A DNA stretch of 50,828 bases from Methylomonas koyamae (GTDB lineage Bacteria > Pseudomonadota > Gammaproteobacteria > Methylococcales > Methylomonadaceae): contig NZ_LUUK01000016.1 in the NCBI RefSeq assembly GCF_001644025.1, positions 1-50,828 on the forward strand, in the 5' to 3' direction. Below, piece after piece: positions 27,622 to 37,128 of this stretch. A model generated the notes under the pieces. It searched no databases and was not told where the DNA came from. It was given only the letters and a program-made list of their open reading frames with translations. Numbering within the stretch: the stretch's first letter is position 1; each line of letters opens with the position of its first letter. The position numbers and the translations under genes are program-made.

Positions 27622-28122
27622 TCAGCCGGCTATAAGACTGTAAATCCCGTAAGCGCCGCCGTAACTGGACAGAAAATAGAACAGTGACATCACTAGCGAC
27701 GCCGGCCGGTTGATCAGCAACACGTCCTTAAAGATTTGGGCGATCATCAGCATATCCCAGAGGAAAAATACCGCCAACGCCGAATAGCTCAGCGCGTCCT
27801 CGGCGACAGTGACCCAAAATACGATGGGTACCAGAAAAATGCCTACCAGGTTTTCGCAGAACAAGATGGCGCTGGCTACCTGAACGTAAGTGCGAAAAGT
27901 ACCGTTCAAACCCAGGACTAACGCGATAAATCCCAAGGTCAGCCCGGTTTCGATCAGGACTTCGAAGACAGTTTCCAAGTCGTCCGACATGTTGAATTTG
28001 ATGAAAAACACCATGCCGAAATAGAAATAAATGTTGTACTTGAAAAAGCGTGTCGAACTGGGCAGTTCCAGCGCGGAAACATTGAGCCAGCACAGCGGGA
28101 GATAGTATCTGATCAGTTCCAT
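27622..28122 (-). CDS. Small multi-pass membrane protein, 166 aa, unknown function
   Basis: A 166-residue hydrophobic protein with about five membrane helices (near residues 27-43, 53-75, 80-107, 110-133 and 142-164). Charged residues are sparse, with an acidic stretch MSDDLETVFE near 45-54. I do not recognise a family. It starts 21 bases after the stop of the dynamin-like gene on the same strand, so the two probably form an operon and may act together at the inner membrane. Confidence 0.7.
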   Translation of the reverse strand: MELIRYYLPLCWLNVSALELPSSTRFFKYNIYFYFGMVFFIKFNMSDDLETVFEVLIETGLTLGFIALVLGLNGTFRTYVQVASAILFCENLVGIFLVPIVFWVTVAEDALSYSALAVFFLWDMLMIAQIFKDVLLINRPASLVMSLFYFLSSYGGAYGIYSLIAG

Positions 28123-28143
28123 GGCGGCGGGACCGTGGCGGGT

Positions 28144-29499
28144 TTAGCGTTCCTCGAAGGCGTAGGCGTCCAAGTCGTGCCGATACTCCTGCTGGGTATG
28201 GCTAAATTGGTCGTTCAGCGCCTGTACCAGATCCTTGCTTTGCTCGATCAAACCGGCCAGCTTCTTGCGGTTTTTTTTGTTTTTGCCGACCGGATCGGTG
28301 ATCGGTAACAGCATGCGCCAGAAGCTTTGGCTTTTTTCGAATAGTGCCGCCAGATCTTCGGTCAAATTCAATTGTTTTTGGCGTTTGTGCAGTTGTTTAA
28401 CGATGAACTTGGCGTGTACTCGGCTGACGATCAGATGCATCGGAGTCAGCAGCGCGATCAGCGCGATGGCGATAGCCGGGCCGATAATGGGGTCGAAGAT
28501 CAGTTCCAGAATGCCGACGGCGATTTCGGCGAACAGCGCCAGCATGATGATGAAGCCGAGCACGATCAGCGTCGTCGCGTTGCAGCGTTCTTTCCAAGTG
28601 GTCAGCGAGGCTTCGACTTCCGGCAGAATCACATCGTCGATGGCTCGGATGCTATCCTGCAGGGTGGCCAATACCCGGTAGGAACGGTCGCTTGCCAAGT
28701 TGGCGATACGCTGGTCGAGCGCGGCGCCGTCGCTGTTTTGGCTCAACACCACGAACTGGCCGGTGTGTATGCCCAGTTCGGCCAAGCGGCGTTGCCAAGC
28801 ATTGGCGATATCCTGGCTTTTGGCGGGGTCCAGGCCGATTTCGGAGTGATCGATCACGAATACGAATTTATTGGAGTCTTGCTGGGCAACGATTTCGGTC
28901 AGAGCGGCCTTGTTCAGTTCGGCATCGGCTTCGAACAAATCGGTGAACACCAGTACCAGATCGGAAATATCCAGTACGTATTTGCGCAGCATCGCGGTGA
29001 CGGCATTTTCGGTGGTATTGCTCAGCACCGGCGTGTCGATAACCAGCTTGCCTTTCAATTTAGGGCTGTTGACCGTCACCAGCTCCAGATGGCCATTGAG
29101 TTTGCCGCCCTCGCCGGGCAAGACTTGTTCCATGGCTTGGCCGATTCTGTAAAAGGGCAGGCGGTGATCGGCGTCCAGCGCGGTACCGGGCAGCGTGGCG
29201 CCGGCGGCTTGCGGCGTGTATTGCAAGACTGTGAATTTGTGGCGAACGGTGTGCAGCGGCGAGTTGAGGTATCGGGCCAGGAAGTCGGATTTGGCTGGTG
29301 AGTAACCGCCCAGCGTACTGATAACCGGCCACCAAGTGGTTTTGCGGGCGGTGCTTTCCTCGGAGTCGATCAGCCCCATGTCGAATTCGATTTGGTCCAA
29401 TTCCTGGAACAATCTTGCGGTTTTTTGCAGGACCGGATCGGCTGCCGCGAATTGTTTTTCTAGGTTTATCAGGTATTTACTTGCCGTTTTGTCCGCCAT
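28144..29499 (-). CDS. Dynamin-like membrane protein with degenerate P-loop
   Basis: A 451-residue protein with the layout of a bacterial dynamin/EHD-like GTPase. The P-loop position reads GGYSPAKS at residues 64-71, where active relatives have GxYSxGKS, so the catalytic glycine is alanine. The switch-1 region KFTVLQY (89-94) and the G3 motif DTPV at 155-158 (DTPG expected) are also altered. The G4 region FVFVIDHSE lacks NKxD. Two membrane hairpin helices lie near 309-330 and 338-358, followed by a helical tail to 451. It may have lost GTP hydrolysis and kept a structural or regulatory role. It lies directly upstream of a small membrane protein gene. The fold call is mine from motifs. Confidence 0.65.
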   Translation of the reverse strand: MADKTASKYLINLEKQFAAADPVLQKTARLFQELDQIEFDMGLIDSEESTARKTTWWPVISTLGGYSPAKSDFLARYLNSPLHTVRHKFTVLQYTPQAAGATLPGTALDADHRLPFYRIGQAMEQVLPGEGGKLNGHLELVTVNSPKLKGKLVIDTPVLSNTTENAVTAMLRKYVLDISDLVLVFTDLFEADAELNKAALTEIVAQQDSNKFVFVIDHSEIGLDPAKSQDIANAWQRRLAELGIHTGQFVVLSQNSDGAALDQRIANLASDRSYRVLATLQDSIRAIDDVILPEVEASLTTWKERCNATTLIVLGFIIMLALFAEIAVGILELIFDPIIGPAIAIALIALLTPMHLIVSRVHAKFIVKQLHKRQKQLNLTEDLAALFEKSQSFWRMLLPITDPVGKNKKNRKKLAGLIEQSKDLVQALNDQFSHTQQEYRHDLDAYAFEER

Positions 29500-29640
29500 G
29501 TGCTGTGAACCTTTTTTATAAGTGGCTAGAGGTTGATCGATCGGGCGGAGTATACACCGACGACATTTAAACGGATAAAAATTCCTGGTAGGGAAGGGTG
29601 GGCGACCCTGTAAATGGGGCGCCCGGACGCGGGAAGCGAA

Positions 29641-31059
29641 TTATTCCTTGATGTCCAATTCCTTGATTTTTCGGGTCAGCGTATTGCGGCCGTATCCTAG
29701 CAATTGAGCCGCTTCGTGTTTGCGGCCGTGGGTGTGAGTCAGCGCCGATTCGATCAGCAGGGTTTCCACCGAAGGAATGGCTTGCTTGGCGATGTCGACC
29801 TTGCCGGCGTTGAGTTGTTGCTTCACCCAGGAACGAAACTGGCTTTCCCAGTCACCTCGCTCGACTTCGCCGGCGGTCTCGGTAGCGGTTTGCATCAGTT
29901 CTGGCGGCAAATCTTCGATATGAATTTCGCGGCCCGATGCCATGACCGTCAACCAGCGGCAGGTGTTTTCCAGTTGACGGACGTTGCCGGGCCACTTCAA
30001 ATTACTCAGGAAGGCCTCTGCTTCGGGCTTCAAGGACTTGACCTCGGTGCCCAGTTCCTTGGCGCTTTGATACAAAAAATGCCGCATTAACAAACCGATA
30101 TCCTGCCGACGTTCTCGCAGTGGCGGTATGTGGATGCGGATAACGTTCAGCCGGTGGAATAAGTCTTCGCGGAACCGGCCCTGGGCAACCAATAACTCCA
30201 AATTCTGGTGGGTGGCGGCAATGATGCGGACGTTGACCTTAACCGGCGAATGCGCGCCGACCGGATAAAACTCGTTGTCCGCCAATACCCGCAGCAAACG
30301 GGTTTGCATGTCGGCGGGCATGTCGCCGATTTCATCGAGAAACAACGTGCCGTGATTGGCTTGCTCGAAACGGCCGATGCGCCGGGCCTGGGCTCCGGTA
30401 AACGCGCCTTTTTCGTGGCCGAAGAGTTCCGATTCCATCAGGTCTTTCGGAATCGCCGCCATATTCAGCGCGATGAAAGGCTGCTCGGCGCGTGGACTGT
30501 GCCGGTGTAAAGCCCGAGCGACCAGTTCCTTGCCCGTGCCGGATTCGCCGTTGATCAAGACGGTGATGTGCGAGCGCGCGAGTCTGCCTATGGCTCGGAA
30601 CACTTCCTGCATCGCAGGCGCTTCACCGATGATCTCAGGGGTCTCTTCGTTGACTGGAGGCTCTTGAGCGACGTCGTTTTGCAACTGCTTGCTGTGAATG
30701 CAAGCGCGTTGTACCGTCTCGACCACTTCGTTGACATCGAACGGCTTGGGTAAATACTCGAATGCACCGCCGTGAAAGGCCGATACCGCGCTTTCCAAAT
30801 CAGAATGCGCCGTCATGATGATGACCGGCAGATTAGGATGGTCGTGCTGTACCTTGCGCAACAGTTCGAAGCCGTCCATGCCCGGCATGCGGATATCGGT
30901 AATCAAAACATGCGGCAATTCCTTGGATAGTTCTTTCAACAAATCGGCGGCGTTGGCGAAGCAGCGCGTGACGATGCTGGCCTTTTGCAGGGCTTTTTCC
31001 AACACCCAGCGTATCGATTTGTCGTCATCGACAATCCAGACCTTATCTGGCAGTGGCAT
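29641..31059 (-). CDS. ntrC: Nitrogen regulation response regulator NtrC (NRI)
   Basis: A 472-residue sigma-54 activator. The receiver domain starts KVWIVDDDKSIRWVLEKAL with phosphoacceptor Asp55 in VLITDIRMPG. The AAA+ domain has GESGTGKELVARALH, the sigma-54 contact loop ELFGHEKGAFTGA and LFLDEIGDM. The Fis-type helix-turn-helix at the C-terminus ends GYGRNTLTRKIKEL. Its GCAC-N6-GGTGC type sites occur at several nearby genes. It lies 40 bases after ntrB. Confidence 0.95.
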   Translation of the reverse strand: MPLPDKVWIVDDDKSIRWVLEKALQKASIVTRCFANAADLLKELSKELPHVLITDIRMPGMDGFELLRKVQHDHPNLPVIIMTAHSDLESAVSAFHGGAFEYLPKPFDVNEVVETVQRACIHSKQLQNDVAQEPPVNEETPEIIGEAPAMQEVFRAIGRLARSHITVLINGESGTGKELVARALHRHSPRAEQPFIALNMAAIPKDLMESELFGHEKGAFTGAQARRIGRFEQANHGTLFLDEIGDMPADMQTRLLRVLADNEFYPVGAHSPVKVNVRIIAATHQNLELLVAQGRFREDLFHRLNVIRIHIPPLRERRQDIGLLMRHFLYQSAKELGTEVKSLKPEAEAFLSNLKWPGNVRQLENTCRWLTVMASGREIHIEDLPPELMQTATETAGEVERGDWESQFRSWVKQQLNAGKVDIAKQAIPSVETLLIESALTHTHGRKHEAAQLLGYGRNTLTRKIKELDIKE

Positions 31060-31099
31060 GAGATTTCTCCAAAACTCAATATTAAGATGATGGCATCAA

Positions 31100-32167
31100 T
31101 TATCGATTCGATGCTTTTTTGCCAAGATTATCGGCTAACGGTAAATAAATAGAGAATACGGTATTGCCCGGCTCGCTTTCGCATTCGATTAAGCCGCTGT
31201 GTTGGTTAATCAACGATTGAGCGATGGACAGGCCCAAGCCGGTACCTTCGGCCCGTCCGGTAATCATCGGGTAAAAAATCTGTCCCATTAACTCGGGTTT
31301 GATGCCCGGGCCGTTATCAATGACGTCGATCTTCACCGCCAGCCGGTAACGTTTACGGCCTATCGTCATGTGGCGGCGAATTCGGGTTTTCAATGTGATT
31401 CGGCCCGAGGTCTGAATCGCTTGAATGGCGTTACGGACGATGTTCAGCAGGGCCTGGATCAACTGGTTTTTGTCGGCGAACAGTTCGGGAATGCTGGGGT
31501 CGTAATCGGTTTCCAGGCTGATGTTATTACCTGCTTCCACGGCGACCAGTTGACGAACACGCTCCAATATTTCGTGGATGTTCAACAAACTTTTATGGGC
31601 CGGTTTATTGGGTCCCAGCATCTTGTCCATAAGCTCTTGCAAACGGTCCGATTCGGCAATGATGATCTGGGTATATTCCTTCAGTTCCGGGTCGTGCAAT
31701 TCCAAATCCAGCAGTTGAGCCGCGCCGCGAAGTCCGCCCAGCGGGTTCTTGATTTCGTGCGCCAGTCCGCGCACCAACATCCGGCTGGTATTTTGCTGCG
31801 CCAGCAGTTGCTCCTCTTTGGTAATACGCAAATGCCTATCGACCTGCTGAAGCTCGATCAGGATTTCGTTCAACTGACCGTCTTCCAGTAACGGCGTGGC
31901 GCTAAGATTGACGGTGATCGATTGGCTCATCCGCTCCAGTATCAATTCTCTGTCTACCAACGGTTCGTGCTGATGTAGGCGCTGCATCAAATCGGTAAAC
32001 AAGCCGTGATGTCCGATTTTAAAAAGCTTCTGGGCCGGATTGCCGAGCAAATGCTTGGCGCTGTCGGCGAACAGCATTTCGCCGGCCGGATTAATGTAGG
32101 TCAGCAGTAAATCCCTGTCGAACATCAGGATGGCTTCGTTCAGGTGATCGAGGATTTTTTTGTACAC
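31100..32167 (-). CDS. ntrB: Nitrogen regulation sensor kinase NtrB (NRII)
   Basis: A 355-residue soluble kinase/phosphatase of NtrC, controlled by P-II. A PAS-like domain covers residues 1-120. The H-box GLAHEIKNPLGGLRGAAQLL has His137. The ATPase domain has IVRNAIQAIQ (N-box), DNGPGIKPEL and GTGLGLSIAQSLI. Length is normal. In enterics ntrBC follows glnA; here xth and an 850-base gap lie between, and ntrB has its own upstream region with NtrC-like boxes. Confidence 0.94.
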   Translation of the reverse strand: MYKKILDHLNEAILMFDRDLLLTYINPAGEMLFADSAKHLLGNPAQKLFKIGHHGLFTDLMQRLHQHEPLVDRELILERMSQSITVNLSATPLLEDGQLNEILIELQQVDRHLRITKEEQLLAQQNTSRMLVRGLAHEIKNPLGGLRGAAQLLDLELHDPELKEYTQIIIAESDRLQELMDKMLGPNKPAHKSLLNIHEILERVRQLVAVEAGNNISLETDYDPSIPELFADKNQLIQALLNIVRNAIQAIQTSGRITLKTRIRRHMTIGRKRYRLAVKIDVIDNGPGIKPELMGQIFYPMITGRAEGTGLGLSIAQSLINQHSGLIECESEPGNTVFSIYLPLADNLGKKASNR

Positions 32168-32348
32168 GGTGTTATTGGATTCTCCTGTCGGCTACGTTTA
32201 TACAGCAATATACGAGCCATATCCGGATCAAGAATGTGAGGGTAATGATCAGGTGAGTGGCCAAGTGGTGCATGGGTTCCAAGTATTGCGTTTGAGGAGT
32301 TTATCGGTCCGTTAATGTGGTCGGTTTTCTTTAAAAACCGGCGTCGCT

Positions 32349-32364
32349 TGCGCACCAAATACCA
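32349..32364 (-). promoter_or_regulatory. Weak sigma-54-like -24/-12 element before ntrB
   Basis: Minus strand TGGTATTTGGTGCGCA has GG and GC at the right 10-base spacing but a poor -12 region. It lies about 190 bases upstream of ntrB. Confidence 0.3.
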
Positions 32365-32738
32365 GCGTTTTTTGCTCTCGGGTGTCTGGGATCGAAATCG
32401 ACTTTGCAACGGATAGGCAAAGACCGCTAAGCTCGAGCAGTTGAGAAGTTCAAGGTCAAATCCCTAAATAACTTGTACCCAACCATTTGTTGCGGTGATT
32501 TGCTAACCAAAACTCAGGGACGATATGCAATTTAGCGCTGTTTTTTTGCAAATCGCGGGATCTTCGATGGCTTGAAATTAGGGTGAATCCTTAACAACTG
32601 CTGTCTTCGCCGGTCTTGATTAGGACCCGCTAGATTCAACGAGTCTAGTGACAGTGGTGCTGAAGCTCAAAGGCAATGCTAATGTTGCCGAGCTTCGTCG
32701 TGGCGAAGCGCGAACGGAAATTCCGAATTAGCAAAAAA

Positions 32739-32753
32739 GCACAATTTTGGTGC
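32739..32753. promoter_or_regulatory. NtrC-type binding palindrome upstream of ntrB
   Basis: GCACAATTTTGGTGC matches GCAC-N6-GGTGC, the spacing of the enteric glnA NtrC sites. It probably serves autoregulation of ntrBC. Confidence 0.55.
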
Positions 32754-32926
32754 GTTGGTTTGGGTTATAACACTAAATGGCCGCGGTCGACGCGAAAATG
32801 CGGTAAGCCACTATCGGTCCGGGTATCTCCCTACTAAAGTTAAACAAACAGTTGTCCCACTAGCTACCTTTAGAGACGAACGCCTGGTATCGGCCGAGCT
32901 TGTTTAGTGCGTAATAGGTTGAGCAA

Positions 32927-32942
32927 TGCACCAATGTGGTTC
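32927..32942. promoter_or_regulatory. Second, imperfect NtrC-type box
   Basis: TGCACCAATGTGGTTC keeps the spacing of the NtrC palindrome but has one mismatch in the right half (GGTTC for GGTGC). It is about 190 bases from the first box. Confidence 0.4.
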
Positions 32943-33014
32943 GTTCTGGCGATCGTTTTAATTGTGGGCCGCCCGGTCTAACAAAGCAGGTGTCAGCCGG
33001 ATGTCCGCGCGGCT

Positions 33015-33794
33015 TCAAAGCGTGAGTGCGTAATCGACAATCAGGGGTGCGTGATCGCTGAAGCGTTCGAGTTTGTAGACCGAGACCTTACTGGCGGTAT
33101 TTGCCAGCGTTGGAGTGGCAATCTGGTAATCGATGCGCCAACCTACGTTTTTAGTCCAAGCTTGGCCGCGATTGCTCCACCATGTATAGCAGGACTCGGT
33201 AGCGTCGGGTTCCAAGTATCGGTGGACGTCGACCCAACCCTGCTCGCCAAGAATCTTTCCGATCCAGGCCCTTTCTTCGGGAAGGAAGCCGGAGTTCTTT
33301 TTATTGCCTCTCCAGTTTTTCAAATCGATGGCCTGATGAGCGATATTCCAGTCGCCACAGACGATAACGTGTCGCCCGCTGGCCCGAAGCTGCGCCAAAT
33401 GGGGGTATAAGCGGTCCATAACGCTGAATTTGATCGCTTGGCGTTGTTCGCCGCTCGATCCCGAGGGCAAATAGAGTGAAATCACGGACAGGTTTTTGAC
33501 TCGGATTTCCAGATAACGGCCTTCGCTGTCAATATCGGCGTAGCCAAGGCCGGTGATGATCGTTTCAGCGGGAAGTTTGCTGTAGATGCCAACGCCGCTG
33601 TAACCTTTTTTCTCCGCGTAATGAAAATAACCGTGATATCCGGTCGGATTCGCCATGGTTGCTGTTAGGTCGGCGGCTTGAGCCTTTAACTCCTGCAAGC
33701 ATACAAAGTCGGCATTTTGCGCGCATAGCCAATCATAAAAGCCTTTGCGGTCGGCGGAGCGAATGCCGTTAAGGTTGATCGAAATGATCCGCAT
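33015..33794 (-). CDS. xth: Exodeoxyribonuclease III
   Basis: A 259-residue AP endonuclease/3'-5' exonuclease for base excision repair. MRIISINLNGIRSADRKGFY fixes the start at 33794. The catalytic segments are CLQELKAQ (glutamate), CGDWNIAH (Asp/Asn) and FSDHAPLIVDY (Asp-His). Length is normal. It lies after the glnA terminator on the same strand. Confidence 0.93.
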   Translation of the reverse strand: MRIISINLNGIRSADRKGFYDWLCAQNADFVCLQELKAQAADLTATMANPTGYHGYFHYAEKKGYSGVGIYSKLPAETIITGLGYADIDSEGRYLEIRVKNLSVISLYLPSGSSGEQRQAIKFSVMDRLYPHLAQLRASGRHVIVCGDWNIAHQAIDLKNWRGNKKNSGFLPEERAWIGKILGEQGWVDVHRYLEPDATESCYTWWSNRGQAWTKNVGWRIDYQIATPTLANTASKVSVYKLERFSDHAPLIVDYALTL

Positions 33795-33832
33795 AAGACG
33801 TTCAAATAGTTGAAGGGTCTGTCGAAACAAAA

Positions 33833-33863
33833 AACCCCGCGAAGCTTTGCAACTTGCGGGGTT
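33833..33863 (-). terminator. Rho-independent terminator of glnA
   Basis: On the minus strand AACCCCGC pairs with GCGGGGTT, and the second arm runs into TTTTTTG. It lies 39 bases after the glnA stop, just before xth. Confidence 0.85.
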
Positions 33864-33901
33864 CTGGAAAGGTGCGGGACTGTCAGAAACAGTCCTACCT
33901 C

Positions 33902-35311
33902 TTACAAGCTGTAGTACATGTCCAGCTCAACAGGGTGAGTGCTCATGCGCAGACGGGTAACGTCTTGTTTTTTCAGCTCGATGTAGCCGTCGATGACGTC
34001 GTCGGTGAAAACGCCGCCCCGGGTCAGGAACTCGCGGTCGGCATCCAGTGCGGCTAATGCTTCGTCCAGAGAGAACGAGACTTGCGGAATGGCTTTTTCC
34101 TCTTCCGGCGGCAAGTCGTACAAGTCTTTATCCATCGCTTCACCTGGGTGAATTTTGTTTTGGATACCGTCAAGACCGGCCATCAACATGGCGGAGAATG
34201 CCAAGTAAGGGTTAGCGGTTGAGTCCGGGAAACGTACTTCGATACGACGACCTTTAGGGTTGTTAACGTACGGAATACGGATCGAAGCCGAACGGTTGCG
34301 AGCGGAATAAGCCAACATAACCGGCGCTTCGAATCCTGGAACCAGACGTTTGTAACTGTTGGTTGAAGCGTTGGTGATCGCGTTCAAGGCTTTAGCGTGT
34401 TTGATGATGCCGCCGATATAATACAGCGCGGTTTCGGACAGGCCGCCGTACAGATTGCCGGTGAACAGGTTGACGCCGCCTTTCGCCAGCGATTGGTGAA
34501 CGTGCATGCCGCTACCGTTGTCCCCGACCAGCGGTTTCGGCATGAAGGTCGCGGTTTTGCCGTAAGCGTGGGCGATATTGGCGACCACGTATTTCAGTTC
34601 CAACACTTCGTCGGCTTTTTTAACCAGCGTGTTGAATTTAGCGCCGATTTCGCACTGACCCGCAGTCGCTACTTCGTGGTGGTGGACTTCGACGGTTTGG
34701 CCCATTTCTTCCAGAACCAAACACATAGCCGAACGCATGTCTTGGAAAGAGTCGACCGGCGGAACCGGGAAGTAGCCGCCTTTGATACCAGGGCGATGGC
34801 CAATGTTGCCGTTTTCGTAGACTTTCGCCGAGTTCCAGCCGGCTTCCTCGGAGTCGATTTGATAAGAGCAGCCACCCATGCCGGTGCTCCAACGTACGTC
34901 GTCGAAAATGAAGAATTCGTTTTCAGGACCAAACAGCGCGGTGTCTGCGATGCCGGTGGACTGCATATAGGCTTCGGCGCGTTTTGCAATCGAGCGCGGA
35001 TCGCGCGCGTAACCTTGCATGTCTTTGGGTTCGATGATGTCGCAACGCAAGATCAGGGTTTTGTCGTCGAAGAAGGGGTCGATTTTAGCAGTGCTGGCGT
35101 CCGGCATCAGAATCATGTCCGATTCGTTGATGTGTTTCCAGCCTGCGATTGACGAACCGTCAAACATATTGCCTTCTTCGAAAGTGTCTTCGTCGATGGT
35201 GTGAGCAGGGAAGGTGACGTGCTGCTCTTTGCCGCGAGTGTCGCAAAAACGGAAATCGACGAATTTAACGTCGTTTTCTTGGATTAATTTGAGTACGTGA
35301 TCTACTGACAT
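33902..35311 (-). CDS. glnA: Glutamine synthetase, type I
   Basis: A 469-residue dodecameric enzyme making glutamine from glutamate, ammonia and [40 protein letters not shown], the glutamate-binding [10 protein letters not shown] and the [14 protein letters not shown] [26 protein letters not shown] are present. The adenylylation tyrosine is Tyr398 in DLYDLPPEE, matching E. coli. AGGAG lies before the ATG. No NtrC box or sigma-54 element is visible in the short upstream gap, so expression may use a sigma-70 promoter near the porin terminator. Confidence 0.97.
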   Translation of the reverse strand: MSVDHVLKLIQENDVKFVDFRFCDTRGKEQHVTFPAHTIDEDTFEEGNMFDGSSIAGWKHINESDMILMPDASTAKIDPFFDDKTLILRCDIIEPKDMQGYARDPRSIAKRAEAYMQSTGIADTALFGPENEFFIFDDVRWSTGMGGCSYQIDSEEAGWNSAKVYENGNIGHRPGIKGGYFPVPPVDSFQDMRSAMCLVLEEMGQTVEVHHHEVATAGQCEIGAKFNTLVKKADEVLELKYVVANIAHAYGKTATFMPKPLVGDNGSGMHVHQSLAKGGVNLFTGNLYGGLSETALYYIGGIIKHAKALNAITNASTNSYKRLVPGFEAPVMLAYSARNRSASIRIPYVNNPKGRRIEVRFPDSTANPYLAFSAMLMAGLDGIQNKIHPGEAMDKDLYDLPPEEEKAIPQVSFSLDEALAALDADREFLTRGGVFTDDVIDGYIELKKQDVTRLRMSTHPVELDMYYSL

Positions 35312-35404
35312 CGGCCAAATTCTCCTAGTGGATAGTTATTTTGTTTGGGTTGTAAAAGGCTAGCTACGATAGCATCAAATGGTAGTAAGAGCTATAAAAA
35401 TCAA

Positions 35405-35433
35405 AGCTTCCGAGAGGGTTGGTCTCGGAAGCT
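35405..35433 (-). terminator. Strong terminator after the porin gene
   Basis: AGCTTCCGAGA (35405-35415) pairs perfectly over 11 bases with TCTCGGAAGCT (35423-35433). On the minus strand TTGATTTTT follows. It separates the porin transcript from glnA. Confidence 0.85.
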
Positions 35434-35458
35434 GATCTTAATATCTAATCGGTCGCAA

Positions 35459-36781
35459 TTAGAACGTAACCACTACGTCCGCTGTGAAAAGCAACTGATT
35501 GCGGCCTTGGCCGTTGTCGAAGGCCTTTGTTTTATCGGTGAAGTCGTAGCGAATGTTTGGACGCAAGTTCAACCATTTGGCGGGTTTGTAACTCAGGCCG
35601 GCTGTAACTGCGTAGTAGCCGCTGCCTTCGTAGGTGTAATTGCCGTTGGCGTAAGGGCCGTTCGGGCATGCAAAGTTAGCTGAGCCCAAATTGCTTGAAG
35701 CGGCGTAGCAGCGGCCCGGTCCGTTAACCCGGAAACCGTTGTGGTCGCGGAACCATTCCGCGCGCAGGCCGCCGGAAAGCTTGTCATTTACGTCGTAGAT
35801 CAGATACTGGTTGATGCCGTACCACTCCGCGTCTGGTCCGGTTGCCGCGGCAACGTTGTCGGCGAAGCCGTGATCGTGCTGGATGATGTAGTGCAGTTTA
35901 TCGGTGAAGTTGTGTTTGCCGACGACGCTATACATGGACCACGCCGAGCTGTTATTTTCCGCTTGATGGCCGGCTGTTGAAGTTACTGCTAGCGAGGTGC
36001 CTGCGTCGTCGCTGGTCCAAGTGACGCCACCCAGCCAAGCCCAGTTACCGAGTCCTCTATCGAAATTACCGTCCCAGCCACCGGTCTGGCTGCCGGTGAC
36101 CGCGCCACCGGATACGCTCCAATTACTGTTGATGGCATAGCTAGCCAACACGCCGGTGTGGGTGAACGGTTCGCCATATTGCATCGTGTAAGGCTTGGTG
36201 ACGAAAAAGTTGTCCGGTGATGTGACCACTTCATAACCGATGATGGTGTAAAAGTGACCGATTTTTACATCAACGCCGTTACCGAATGGCAGGTTCAATT
36301 CCGCATAGGCTTGCGGCAGGGCAATGCTATAAAAGCGCTCGCCGCGTTCGGTGAGATACAGGTCCCAATTGCCGCGGTTGTCCGCGGCGGCAGTGCCGTA
36401 CGCTTGCGTAAAAATGGCATCGGTGCCGTACATGAAGTCCACTCTGCCGCCGATATCGAAGCTGTCGCCGCTTACGGTGACTGCTTTTTGCAGATAAAGA
36501 TACAGTTGATTCAGTTGAACTTCGCCGGTACGGTCGTTAAACGTGACCGGACCGTTGAAGCCGTCGCCATGGCTGCCGCTCATGTTGGCGCCGACACTGG
36601 TTTCCAGCCAACCGCCGATTTTCAGATTGTGATCTTTCATGAATTTAGCTTCATTCGGGTCTATGCCCGCGGCTCCGAGCAGGCCGGAGGCTTCCGTCCA
36701 GCTCTCGGCGCCGGCCGAAGCGCTGCATAGCGCCAAAATGCCAGCAACGTAAGTTCGGCGAGATTGGAAGTGGTGTTTCAT
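35459..36781 (-). CDS. Outer-membrane beta-barrel porin (BBP2/OmpL-like)
   Basis: A 440-residue outer-membrane protein. The signal peptide spans about residues 1-25 (ending AGA). The sequence is rich in alternating aromatic/polar strands, with FYTIIGYEVVTSPDNFFVTKP and LGGVTWTSDD, and ends with LLFTADVVVTF, an aromatic terminal strand typical of barrels. This resembles the putative beta-barrel porin-2 family. It lies between glnA and the divergent glnK-amtB, and a sigma-54-type promoter (36824-36839) lies 43 bases upstream. I infer a nitrogen-starvation porin for small nitrogen sources; the solute is unknown. Confidence 0.82.
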   Translation of the reverse strand: MKHHFQSRRTYVAGILALCSASAGAESWTEASGLLGAAGIDPNEAKFMKDHNLKIGGWLETSVGANMSGSHGDGFNGPVTFNDRTGEVQLNQLYLYLQKAVTVSGDSFDIGGRVDFMYGTDAIFTQAYGTAAADNRGNWDLYLTERGERFYSIALPQAYAELNLPFGNGVDVKIGHFYTIIGYEVVTSPDNFFVTKPYTMQYGEPFTHTGVLASYAINSNWSVSGGAVTGSQTGGWDGNFDRGLGNWAWLGGVTWTSDDAGTSLAVTSTAGHQAENNSSAWSMYSVVGKHNFTDKLHYIIQHDHGFADNVAAATGPDAEWYGINQYLIYDVNDKLSGGLRAEWFRDHNGFRVNGPGRCYAASSNLGSANFACPNGPYANGNYTYEGSGYYAVTAGLSYKPAKWLNLRPNIRYDFTDKTKAFDNGQGRNQLLFTADVVVTF

Positions 36782-36823
36782 GATGGTATTCCCCTTTTCT
36801 AGTTGGTACTCGAAAGTTTATTA

Positions 36824-36839
36824 AGCAGTTTTTAGGCCA
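36824..36839 (-). promoter_or_regulatory. Sigma-54 promoter of the porin gene
   Basis: Minus strand TGGCCTAAAAACTGCT has TGG at -24 and GC at -12 with the exact 10-base spacing. The same CTGCT -12 box occurs in the glnK promoter. The predicted leader is about 30 bases. Confidence 0.6.
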
Positions 36840-37051
36840 AGTCTCATGCTTTGGAAATCAAGGAGATAGCGGGCGTTGGCCAGGTATTTTTGAGTGGATT
36901 TGGTGCAAAAATCGTTGTTTGCACTGTCGTGGTGCTTGGGTGGTCGCGATAGCGGTCCTGCAAGCTAATGCTTAGTTTAGCGCCACTTAGCGTGTTTGCT
37001 TAACATTTTTAGTGAGCATTTGTTTGGAAATGGTGCGCTACATGAACCTTC

Positions 37052-37066
37052 GCACCATCTGGGTGC
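37052..37066. promoter_or_regulatory. NtrC binding palindrome between porin and glnK
   Basis: GCACCATCTGGGTGC fits GCAC-N6-GGTGC exactly. It is about 63 bases from the glnK -24 element and about 213 bases from the porin one, so it could serve both promoters. Confidence 0.65.
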
Positions 37067-37089
37067 GATTCTCTGAGGGATTTTAATGT

Positions 37090-37110
37090 TTTAAGCAAAT
37101 TATGCTTAAA
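37090..37110. repeat. AT-rich inverted repeat
   Basis: TTTAAGCA and TGCTTAAA flank a 5-base AATTA loop between the NtrC box and the glnK promoter. It may be a regulator site or a hairpin; the role is unknown. Confidence 0.45.
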
Positions 37111-37128
37111 AAACATGGATATAAATAC

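Larger units (their letters stand above)
32168..33014. other. 847-base non-coding region upstream of ntrB
   Basis: No convincing gene is visible. An 89-codon frame at the ntrB end lacks a recognisable family and was not accepted. The region has lower GC than its neighbours. It holds two NtrC-like palindromes (32739-32753 and 32927-32942) and a weak sigma-54-like element (32349-32364, minus), listed separately. Confidence 0.5.

Noticed and set aside
29560-29640. Possible terminator hairpin between the dynamin-like gene and ntrC
   Set aside because: The stem has a mismatch and no T-run follows on either strand.
32140-32409. 89-codon frame at the start of ntrB (minus)
   Set aside because: No recognisable motif, no clear ribosome site, and it overlaps the ntrB start. 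Left as non-coding.
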